NCBI GenBank assembly: GCA_024398535.1
Contig: JAKSIY010000017.1
Coordinates: 1-32,435 of the forward strand
Source: Bacteroidaceae bacterium
GTDB taxonomy: Bacteria > Bacteroidota > Bacteroidia > Bacteroidales > Bacteroidaceae
Length of the DNA: 32,435 bases
Reading direction: 5' to 3'
Shown here: positions 24,239 through 31,122 of the stretch, in pieces
How the letters are laid out: each line of letters starts with the position of its first letter
Position numbering within the stretch: position 1 is the first letter of the stretch
Made by a program: the position numbers and the translations under genes
The notes under the pieces: model-generated
The model's database searches: none
What the model was told of the DNA's origin: nothing
What the model saw: only the letters and a program-made list of their open reading frames with translations

Positions 24239-25498
24239 TTACTTTCCGGCAGCATCGCACAGATTTCTGTAGTACGAATAGAAATCACTCCATTTATAAT
24301 AAGGAGTTCCATCGCCTGGCAGCGGCAGTGTAGCCTCTTCACCGTTCAGCAGACACTTGACCAGAATCTCAGGATTCTTCTTGCTGCGGTAGAAGATAAA
24401 CTGAATGTTGGCAGCCTTTCCGGTCTGATAGTTCTGGTACCATAGTTTCACGTCACTTGCATCGGAAATTTCCGTATCTGCACCATTTATTCCCATCAGG
24501 ATAGTCAAAGGGCCAAGGCAGGTATCGTGGCCAAAACGGAGCGATGCCAAATCAGTGCTCTCTCCTTCAACAACAGCCTTTGCCCGGTCCAGAATATCCT
24601 CAACAATCGGAATCATGTCATTCTGATTGCCATAGAAGGACTGGTATGCATAGAAGTTTGAGTTCTCCCATGAAGCAACAATCTCCTGATCTGTCATGAT
24701 ATTACCCATCATACCCACATGGCCGATGCTCGGCAGCGAGGTATATAGATTCTTCAGGTCACTCTGAATAGCCGATGCTCGCTTGGAAAGTCCCTGTGTA
24801 GAGGTGAACACCCTTGCAACCACCTCTTCGGACGATGGCACTCCGGCCGGGCGTGCAATCGATGAAGGATTCAGACGGAGCACCTTGCGTGGATAACTCT
24901 TCTTGTACGGGTTCTCACCGTCTGTAGGAACCACACCGTGCAGTGTAAAGCGTGAAGACTGCTCATAAATGTCAAGCTTAGGGTTACACTGTTCCAGAGC
25001 CTGGCAGAAGGCAGACATGCTTATTACGCAACGGCCGGACAGGGAGGAGATTGCAGAAACCGTTCCACCCTTCCTGAAAACCTCAGGAAAACTGGCATAC
25101 ATGGTACGTGCTATACCCTGATGCTGATCCCAGCCGACCCTGGTCAGCTCACCCATTCCTGCCATCAGTTCCGGATATGCCTCCATATAGGCATCATGGA
25201 ACTTCTTGCCCTCTTCTGTAAGGGTTCCCAGTCTTTTTGCCTGGGTAAGCATGGAATCAATGTCCACATACAGGTCCTTTGTCCAGTAATATCTGGAGCC
25301 ATGACGGGCATAATGACTGATATAGAACGGTTTGTAACCTTTTGGAGACGGTGTCAGTGCAGGAACATCAAAAGAGTAAGGAAAATCTGTTCCAAAAGAC
25401 TTCTGAGGCATTGCTATCATCTCTTCCATTACATTCACGCGCTGTGCCTGGACAGTCACGGAGAGCAGCATTGCCGCTGCAAGAACAAGTTTTTTCAT
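24239..25498 (-). CDS. Secreted histidine-type acid phosphatase
   Basis: 419 aa from ATG 25498, with signal peptide MKKLVLAAAMLLSVTVQAQ. Branch-2 histidine phosphatase motifs: R65-H66-G67-S-R69 (phosphohistidine site, HYARHGSRYY), the inserted helical cap, and H324-D325 in RFGHDTCLG as proton donor. The HD motif fits acid phosphatase/phytase-like enzymes better than MINPP, which has HAE. The likely role is hydrolysing phosphomonoesters in the periplasm; the substrate is unknown. The -7 box is unusually close to this ATG. Confidence 0.9.
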   Translation of the reverse strand: MKKLVLAAAMLLSVTVQAQRVNVMEEMIAMPQKSFGTDFPYSFDVPALTPSPKGYKPFYISHYARHGSRYYWTKDLYVDIDSMLTQAKRLGTLTEEGKKFHDAYMEAYPELMAGMGELTRVGWDQHQGIARTMYASFPEVFRKGGTVSAISSLSGRCVISMSAFCQALEQCNPKLDIYEQSSRFTLHGVVPTDGENPYKKSYPRKVLRLNPSSIARPAGVPSSEEVVARVFTSTQGLSKRASAIQSDLKNLYTSLPSIGHVGMMGNIMTDQEIVASWENSNFYAYQSFYGNQNDMIPIVEDILDRAKAVVEGESTDLASLRFGHDTCLGPLTILMGINGADTEISDASDVKLWYQNYQTGKAANIQFIFYRSKKNPEILVKCLLNGEEATLPLPGDGTPYYKWSDFYSYYRNLCDAAGK

Positions 25499-25502
25499 GT
25501 CA

Positions 25503-25510
25503 CAAATATA
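25503..25510 (-). promoter_or_regulatory. -7 box immediately before the phosphatase start
   Basis: Minus strand TATATTTG (25510-25503), exact TAnnTTTG, only 4 nt before ATG 25498. If used, the transcript would be leaderless or nearly so. No -33 TTG at the right distance. Confidence 0.4.
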
Positions 25511-25522
25511 CAAAAAAACGGA

Positions 25523-25554
25523 GTTATCACTCCCCATGGGAGGGGAGTGATAAC
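25523..25554. repeat. Hairpin 1 of intergenic array
   Basis: GTTATCACTCCCC and its perfect complement GGGGAGTGATAAC, 13 bp, loop of 6. Confidence 0.85.
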
Positions 25555-25579
25555 CAGCAATCAGCCACGCTGATTGCTG
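25555..25579. repeat. Hairpin 2 of intergenic array
   Basis: CAGCAATCAG / CTGATTGCTG, perfect 10 bp, loop CCACG. It abuts hairpin 1. Confidence 0.85.
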
Positions 25580-25625
25580 CCCACACCGAGCGGGGGGCTA
25601 ACCACCTCTCCGAGCGGAGTTATCA
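25580..25625. repeat. Spacer with CCGAGCGG direct repeat
   Basis: CCGAGCGG occurs at 25586-25593 and 25610-25617. The second copy is followed by AGTTATCAC, so CGGAGTTATCAC is repeated exactly from 25519-25530 before hairpin 1. It marks a duplicated unit, each copy preceding a hairpin. Confidence 0.6.
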
Positions 25626-25653
25626 CCAGAAATCAGCAGAGGCTGATTTCTGG
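25626..25653. repeat. Hairpin 3 of intergenic array
   Basis: CCAGAAATCAGC / GCTGATTTCTGG, perfect 12 bp, loop AGAG. Its sequence is a variant of hairpin 2 (CAGnAATCAGC core). Confidence 0.85.
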
Positions 25654-25689
25654 TAGATGACCCCGTGGCCCTGCCACGGGTCATCTACC
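25652..25689. repeat. Hairpin 4 of intergenic array
   Basis: GGTAGATGACCCCGTGGC / GCCACGGGTCATCTACC, 17 pairs with one bulged C and a 3-nt loop. It shares two bases with hairpin 3. Confidence 0.85.
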
Positions 25690-25692
25690 AAT

Positions 25693-25753
25693 AAAAAATG
25701 TAGCAGAGCACTCTCGAAAGCAAGCTTTCGGATTTGCTCTGCTACATTTTTTT
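25693..25753. terminator. Bidirectional terminator between tRNA-Lys and the phosphatase gene (hairpin 5)
   Basis: AAAAAATGTAGCAGAGCA 25693-25710 pairs with TGCTCTGCTACATTTTTT 25735-25752; inside it CGAAAGC/GCTTTCG forms a second stem with an AA loop. T-runs follow on both strands. On the minus strand it directly follows the tRNA-Lys CCA end. Confidence 0.85.
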
Positions 25754-25828
25754 GGTGATCCGCTCGGGGTTCGAACCCGAGACCCCATCCTTAAAAGGGA
25801 TGTGCTCTACCGGCTGAGCTAGCGGATC
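25753..25828 (-). tRNA. tRNA-Lys (anticodon TTT), CCA encoded
   Basis: On the minus strand acceptor GATCCGC pairs with GCGGATC (25822-25828 / 25757-25763), discriminator A, then CCA encoded at 25755-25753. D arm TAGCTCAGCCGGTAGAGCA; T arm CGGGTTCGAACCCG. Anticodon loop CTTTTAA gives TTT. Unlike tRNA-Pro in this window, CCA is encoded. Confidence 0.96.
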
Positions 25829-25858
25829 TCCCTTATGCCTGTTTGTATCAAGCGGGTG

Positions 25859-25888
25859 CAAAGATATTCATTTTTGCGCCAATCCCAA
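25859..25888 (-). promoter_or_regulatory. Promoter of tRNA-Lys
   Basis: Minus strand TTG (25888-25886), 19 nt, TATCTTTG (25866-25859), the same -7 box as the tRNA-Pro promoter. It lies ~30 nt upstream of the mature tRNA. Confidence 0.75.
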
Positions 25889-25898
25889 CAATTTTTCA

Positions 25899-27347
25899 TT
25901 AAAAATTAGATTTGTACGTAACCTGCTTCAACTCCATGTTGTTGTACATGCGGGTTGTCTTACGGCTATTGTACTTCTCCTTGACAGGATAAATCTCAGG
26001 TAAATTCATTGATTTAAGCGTCAATCTGTAATACTCAGGATTCTTCTGCGGCAGTACGAATGCCTTGGTTGCCTGTCCGTCTTCACCTATATATGTAAAG
26101 TAAGGACGGCCATATACCTTGTCGTCACGCTTTGACGCGAACAATACCCAGCGGCTGTTGGTGCTCCACGAATGATAGGTGTCTGCATTTTTTGAGTTTG
26201 CATCGCCCATCACATTGATAGAGCCATCCCTGAGGTCAATCATCCAGAGTTCAGCCTCCTCATGCCATACAGGGAATGTGCCGAACGATGCGGCTGTCAC
26301 CAGCAGATAGCGGCCGTCAGGAGAGCACTTCAGATGACTGAATGACGCATTGTGTCTCTTGCCGCTTATTACAGTCACGACCTTGTCACCGACCTTACCG
26401 GTGGCAGGATCAAACTGAACGGCACAGATATCATACGACATGGAATATATGCTGTCCGGCTGCGGATGATGCTCAGAACGGCAGAAGAAAATGGTTCTTC
26501 CGTCAACAGAGAAGCAAGGAAAACTCTCCTGATACTTCTCGCCCTTGACTGCAGGGCTGTCAGTCAGTGTCAGGTTATCAAGATCAATCACCACTAAGTC
26601 ACCGCTTGCATCATAAACCTCAAGTCTCTTGTTTGCTGCTGAATGTACAGCAAACTCAACTGCAGTGGCGGCAAACACAGCATAACGGCCATCCTTTGAG
26701 ATGTCGCCGTAGATTGCACCATTCGATGTACTGTCTGTCCTGGTATTCAACTTGTAGAGTTCACCGTTCCTGTTGACTATGGTTCCTCCGTTTGCACCAC
26801 GCAGATGCATGAAGGAAGTTCCGCTTCCGTTAGTGGTATGACAGTTCATGCAGCAGTAGTCCGTCGGCATGTTGTCACCCAGAAGACGCGTCCTGAAGGT
26901 CTCTATGTCACGTTCCTCAATGCTCATATTCTGCCAGACCTCATAAGCAGGTTCAATGAGTCTGTAGCTCATGTACCTGTCAACAGGATCGGCAACGACC
27001 GTCCACGAGAACGGATCCATCTGAACCGTATTCCCGCCATCCTTGCATGTAATGTTCACGGTAAGGGTACTGCCGGTTTCTGCCTTAAGCATCTTCTTCC
27101 ACTTTCTCATATTGAACTGCATCAGTGAAGACCCGCTCTTGAAACGGTATTCCTTTGAACCTGATACCTTCACAATAATTTGGTCTGCTCCATCCACACA
27201 GAAATTCAGTGGTGCAATGTTATATGGGATTGTTATATCGGCATAATCCGGGAACATCTCCGGAGCCTGGCTCATGGCAGCATCGTTACGGCAACCGGCA
27301 AACATGGCGGCCGCCAGCATCATTGTTGGAAATATGGCGTGTTTCAT
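25899..27347 (-). CDS. Beta-propeller (PD40/TolB-like) lipoprotein with CxxCH motif
   Basis: About 482 aa from ATG 27347; an alternative ATG at 27356 adds MID and overlaps the upstream gene by 8 nt. Lipoprotein signal with lipobox MFAGC (Cys19). N-terminal ~30-120: Ig-like beta region. C166-M-N-C169-H170 in DYCCMNCHTTNG is a c-type heme-binding motif. C-terminal ~190-460: WD40/PD40-like blades (GDISKDGRYAVFAATAVEF, FPCFSVDGRTIFFCRSE, LKCSPDGRYLLVTA, HSWSTNSRWVLFASKR). Expected on the periplasmic or outer face. It follows the DUF6057 gene by one base and likely works with it; function unknown. Confidence 0.8.
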   Translation of the reverse strand: MKHAIFPTMMLAAAMFAGCRNDAAMSQAPEMFPDYADITIPYNIAPLNFCVDGADQIIVKVSGSKEYRFKSGSSLMQFNMRKWKKMLKAETGSTLTVNITCKDGGNTVQMDPFSWTVVADPVDRYMSYRLIEPAYEVWQNMSIEERDIETFRTRLLGDNMPTDYCCMNCHTTNGSGTSFMHLRGANGGTIVNRNGELYKLNTRTDSTSNGAIYGDISKDGRYAVFAATAVEFAVHSAANKRLEVYDASGDLVVIDLDNLTLTDSPAVKGEKYQESFPCFSVDGRTIFFCRSEHHPQPDSIYSMSYDICAVQFDPATGKVGDKVVTVISGKRHNASFSHLKCSPDGRYLLVTAASFGTFPVWHEEAELWMIDLRDGSINVMGDANSKNADTYHSWSTNSRWVLFASKRDDKVYGRPYFTYIGEDGQATKAFVLPQKNPEYYRLTLKSMNLPEIYPVKEKYNSRKTTRMYNNMELKQVTYKSNF

Positions 27348-27348
27348 A

Positions 27349-29076
27349 TCAATCATTATTTACAATCTGTGTTGTAGCAATATAGAACCAATAGGTACCC
27401 TTGAAGGCAGCCAGATCAGCAGGTGAAACTGCTTTCTGTGAGATAAGCTTGGTAAAATCCATCCAGCGGCGGGCAACCTCAGGACTGATTCCATAGCGGG
27501 AGCATCGGTAATTGAACTCCTCCTGGCTGTCAACATTCACAAGAAGTGCCTGCTGATATATCTCCGGAATGCCAAGAGCCTCACGGAAACGTGGTTCATA
27601 GTACTTTTCATAAATTCCCTCAAATGACCTGATATTCTTTCCCAGCAGATACTGGCAAAGCAGATAGTCAAGAGCCGTCTTGTTTACCGGATTACTGCTT
27701 ACTACAGCAGTGAGGGACTCGGTCCAGTCATTCTGATGGAAGAAAATATCCTTGGTAGCAGCCAGCTTTCTGGTCATGACCATCTCTTCCGGAACAAGAC
27801 CCTTGTCAAGATTTGCCAGCAGCTCATTGGCAAAACGCCTGTACAGGACGGTCTTTGAGAGCATGTGCAGATACTTGCGCGCCACGTCATCATCAGCAAC
27901 GGTAAGTGCAATGACTGCCAGGGTACGGATCATACGTGAGGAATTATTCCTAGGCATCACTGTCTGGATAAGCAGGGCGCAGTCTGTCGCCTGTGAGATG
28001 TCTCCTACCTCAAGCAACTGGTCAATTGCGCAGAATATAGGCAGATAGCCGGAGTTCGATGCCACAGAGAACTGCAGTGCTCCGTATGGCTGGCTGCCAT
28101 ACTCCAGAAGATTTTCAACAAGCTTACCCTCTTTGGCAAAACAGAGATTGCGATAATAAATACCTATTACCGTATTATATGGATTCTCTATTGCCAGTTT
28201 CTTCACCTCACTCCACTGGTTCCTGTAGGCCAGTGTTGCCACCTTCAGGTCATAATTCTCAGAAGGACGGTATGAGAACTTCAGACCAAGGCCAAGTGCT
28301 GCCAGAGCCATCAAATAACCTATCCAAGGTCTGAAATCAAGCAATCCCAGAAGTGCCATTGCCAGAACGGAAGCCGGAACCAGCATGTAGATTGACACAG
28401 GCGAGAGCGGATAGCGTATGTTCAAAGGATAGTAAAGTGTCTGCACCAGATCAAGTCCCATGTGTCTGCCTATGAAGAGTTCAATCAGCATAGCAGCCAC
28501 ACCTACGCCCAAGGCTGGCAGGATGTTGCGGCGTCTGAGCATTAGGAACAGTATGAGTGCCGTAATCATGTGTGATCCGGCAAGCAGGTAAACCAGCGGC
28601 AGAGCCACCAGATAAACGCCCAGCAGGACCTTCTCATTCTTCACATAAGAGCAGGCAACAAAGACCCACACTGCCACAAGAAGTCCCAGGGTCGTAGAGA
28701 ATGTGTATGCCTGCGATGTCACGCTGACAAGTTCCAGCACCAGTGGAATCAGCGCAAGCGTCGAGGACGCATCGCCCAGTCCGATACGGCGGAAAGCCTT
28801 GTTCAGCCCCAGCCAGATAAGGCCAAAGGCCAAAGTGAACAGCACTGGACCCAATGCGTCAATGGCAAAGAACTGGGTCAGGAATTCTCCGACTATCTCT
28901 GTCAGAATAGCCGGTTTTGCAAGATAGAGCGCGATGCTCTCAGATGACATCATGAACATGCCCATCTGTTCCTTGAATATGATCTCATACCTGACACCGA
29001 AGTTCAGGTATGCCCAGCATGCAATCAGAAAGAGCAGAACGCCCACAAGGTCCCAACGTTTGTATTTCAAAGTCAT
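27349..29076 (-). CDS. DUF6057-family polytopic membrane protein
   Basis: 575 aa from ATG 29076. The N-terminal half (~10-285) holds about nine or ten hydrophobic segments (e.g. VGVLLFLIACWAYLNFGV, VLFTLAFGLIWLGL, GVYLVALPLVYLLAG). The C-terminal half (~290-575) is a soluble helical-repeat domain, TPR-like in look. I recognise the type as DUF6057 of Bacteroidales. A start at 29100 is rejected because the -7 box covers it. It forms a pair with the CxxCH lipoprotein gene; together they may form an envelope complex. Confidence 0.78.
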   Translation of the reverse strand: MTLKYKRWDLVGVLLFLIACWAYLNFGVRYEIIFKEQMGMFMMSSESIALYLAKPAILTEIVGEFLTQFFAIDALGPVLFTLAFGLIWLGLNKAFRRIGLGDASSTLALIPLVLELVSVTSQAYTFSTTLGLLVAVWVFVACSYVKNEKVLLGVYLVALPLVYLLAGSHMITALILFLMLRRRNILPALGVGVAAMLIELFIGRHMGLDLVQTLYYPLNIRYPLSPVSIYMLVPASVLAMALLGLLDFRPWIGYLMALAALGLGLKFSYRPSENYDLKVATLAYRNQWSEVKKLAIENPYNTVIGIYYRNLCFAKEGKLVENLLEYGSQPYGALQFSVASNSGYLPIFCAIDQLLEVGDISQATDCALLIQTVMPRNNSSRMIRTLAVIALTVADDDVARKYLHMLSKTVLYRRFANELLANLDKGLVPEEMVMTRKLAATKDIFFHQNDWTESLTAVVSSNPVNKTALDYLLCQYLLGKNIRSFEGIYEKYYEPRFREALGIPEIYQQALLVNVDSQEEFNYRCSRYGISPEVARRWMDFTKLISQKAVSPADLAAFKGTYWFYIATTQIVNND

Positions 29077-29097
29077 AGTTTTGCAGTTAAAACGTCG

Positions 29098-29105
29098 CAA
29101 ATATA
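29098..29105 (-). promoter_or_regulatory. -7 box for the DUF6057 gene
   Basis: Minus strand TATATTTG (29105-29098), exact TAnnTTTG, 21 nt before ATG 29076. No -33 TTG at the usual distance. Confidence 0.5.
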
Positions 29106-29137
29106 GTGAATTGATGGCTTAGAATCTTTTTTTTGCC

Positions 29138-29145
29138 TACTTTTG
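29138..29145 (+). promoter_or_regulatory. -7 box for rsmI-hflX
   Basis: TACTTTTG, exact TAnnTTTG, 22 nt before the rsmI ATG. The nearest TTG (29111-29113) is 24 nt upstream, longer than usual. Confidence 0.5.
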
Positions 29146-29167
29146 TTCTCTCACTTATTAATAAGAT

Positions 29168-29851
29168 ATGTCAGAAGGCAGACTTTATCTGGTACCTACC
29201 CCGGTAGGAAATATGGAAGACATCACCCTCAGGGCGTTGCGCATCCTCAAGGAATCAGACCTGATTCTTGCTGAGGACACACGCACCAGCGGCATCCTGC
29301 TGAAGCATTTTGAGATTAAACGCCCCATGCTCTCCCACCACAAGTTCAACGAGCATGGAACCTCAGCATCAATTGCACAGCGCGTACTTGCCGGTGAAAC
29401 GGTATCACTCATCAGCGATGCCGGGACTCCAGGAATCTCTGACCCGGGGTTCTTTCTTGTAAGGGAATGTGTCAAGGCTGGTGTGACAGTTGAATGTCTG
29501 CCGGGACCTACCGCATTCGTACCAGCGCTGATTGACTCCGGACTGCCGTGTGACAGATTCTGTTTTGAGGGATTTCTCCCCCAGAAAAAAGGACGCCAGA
29601 GCAGGATTGAGGCCCTGAGAGAGGAGGAACGCACAATGATATTCTACGAATCGCCCTACCGCCTTGTAAAGACACTTCAGCAGTTTGCATCGGTCTTTGG
29701 CATGGAGCGTCAGGTTGCAGTATGCCGTGAGATATCAAAAGTACATGAAGAGTGCGTCAGAGGAACCCTGGCAGAGGTTGCCCAGCACTTTGCAGAGCAT
29801 GAGCCAAAGGGCGAGATTGTGATAATCCTTGCAGGAAAGGAAGAAAAGTAA
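29168..29851 (+). CDS. rsmI: 16S rRNA (cytidine(1402)-2'-O)-methyltransferase
   Basis: 227 aa tetrapyrrole-methylase fold. Motifs: LYLVPTPVGNMEDITLRAL (7-25), ILAEDTR, SDAGTPGISDPG, LPGPTAFVPALIDSGL, and FYESPYRL. It uses SAM to 2'-O-methylate C1402 in the 30S P site. Its TAA overlaps the hflX ATG (TAATG). Confidence 0.95.
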   Translation: MSEGRLYLVPTPVGNMEDITLRALRILKESDLILAEDTRTSGILLKHFEIKRPMLSHHKFNEHGTSASIAQRVLAGETVSLISDAGTPGISDPGFFLVRECVKAGVTVECLPGPTAFVPALIDSGLPCDRFCFEGFLPQKKGRQSRIEALREEERTMIFYESPYRLVKTLQQFASVFGMERQVAVCREISKVHEECVRGTLAEVAQHFAEHEPKGEIVIILAGKEEK

Positions 29852-31110
29852 TGAAGGAAGAATTCAATTCAACGACACAGGCCAAGGCAGAAACAGCCAT
29901 TCTGGTTGGCCTTATAACACAGCAGCAGGACGAACGTCGTACACAGGAGTACCTGGACGAGCTTGAATTCCTGGCTGACACGGCCGGTGTTACCGTCATG
30001 AGACGCTTCACCCAGAAGCTTGTTGCCCCGCACGCAGTATCATACGTGGGCAGTGGAAAGCTTGAGGAGATGCGTGAATATATCCAGCGGATGGAGGATA
30101 TGGAGAATGAGGTCGGCATGGCCATTTTCGATGACGAGCTTACGGCAAAGCAGATCAAGACCATTGAAGAGGCACTCAAGATAAAGGTTCTGGACCGTAC
30201 TTCACTGATTCTTGACATCTTTGCCATGCGCGCCCAGACAGCGCACGCCAAGACCCAGGTAGAGCTTGCACAATACCGTTACCTGCTGCCACGACTGCAG
30301 CGAATGTGGACCCACCTGGAACGTCAGGGCGGTGGTTCCGGTGCCGGCGGCGGAAAGGGCTCCGTAGGTCTGCGTGGACCTGGTGAGACCCAGCTTGAGA
30401 TGGACCGTCGTATCATCACCCAGCGTATCAGCTGGCTCAAGCAGCAGCTTGCAGACATAGACCGCCAGAAATCAACCATGCGCAAGAACCGTGGCCGCCT
30501 TATCCGCGTTGCGCTTGTAGGATACACCAACGTAGGCAAGTCCACCACCATGAACCTTCTCTCAAAGAGCAACGTCTTTGCAGAGAACAAGCTCTTTGCA
30601 ACCCTTGACACCACCGTGCGCAAGGTTGTGGTTGACAATCTGCCATTCCTGTTATCAGACACTGTAGGATTCATCCGCAAGCTTCCGCATGACCTGGTCG
30701 AGTCATTTAAATCAACCCTTGATGAGGTCCGTGAAGCTGATCTTCTGGTACATGTCGTGGACATTTCACATCCAGACTTTGAGGAGCAGATGGAGGTGGT
30801 CGATGCCACCCTTGCAGATCTTGGGTGCTCTGACAAGCCAGAGATTATAATCTTCAACAAGATCGATGCATATACATGGGTAGTGAAAGAGTCTGACGAC
30901 CTGACCCCGGCCACCCGTGAGAACGTCTCTCTTGACGAACTGATGCGCACATGGATGGCAAAGCTGGGAGATGACTGCATATTCATCTCTGCCCGTGAAA
31001 AGACAAACCTTGAGGAACTCAGAAGTCTTCTGTACAGCCGCATCAAGCAGCTTCATGTCCAGAAGTATCCATATAATGATTTCCTCTACCCTGATATTGA
31101 AACAACATAA
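29851..31110 (+). CDS. hflX: Ribosome-associated GTPase HflX
   Basis: 419 aa. N-terminal HflX domain (~15-155), glycine-rich linker and the hallmark GPGETQLE (176-183); GTPase with G1 GYTNVGKST (224-232), G3 DTVGF and G4 NKID. It splits stalled ribosomes, especially under heat stress. Translationally coupled to rsmI; the fumarase gene starts 12 nt downstream. Confidence 0.95.
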   Translation: MKEEFNSTTQAKAETAILVGLITQQQDERRTQEYLDELEFLADTAGVTVMRRFTQKLVAPHAVSYVGSGKLEEMREYIQRMEDMENEVGMAIFDDELTAKQIKTIEEALKIKVLDRTSLILDIFAMRAQTAHAKTQVELAQYRYLLPRLQRMWTHLERQGGGSGAGGGKGSVGLRGPGETQLEMDRRIITQRISWLKQQLADIDRQKSTMRKNRGRLIRVALVGYTNVGKSTTMNLLSKSNVFAENKLFATLDTTVRKVVVDNLPFLLSDTVGFIRKLPHDLVESFKSTLDEVREADLLVHVVDISHPDFEEQMEVVDATLADLGCSDKPEIIIFNKIDAYTWVVKESDDLTPATRENVSLDELMRTWMAKLGDDCIFISAREKTNLEELRSLLYSRIKQLHVQKYPYNDFLYPDIETT

Positions 31111-31122
31111 AAACTATACAAG

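Noticed and set aside
25499-25537. Longer start (MGSDNSVFLYICD) for the phosphatase
   Set aside because: It would place residues before a complete signal peptide and run through the -7 box into hairpin 1.
25523-25753. CRISPR array or insertion-sequence ends
   Set aside because: The repeats are palindromes of different sequence and length with no uniform spacers, and there is no transposase or cas gene nearby.
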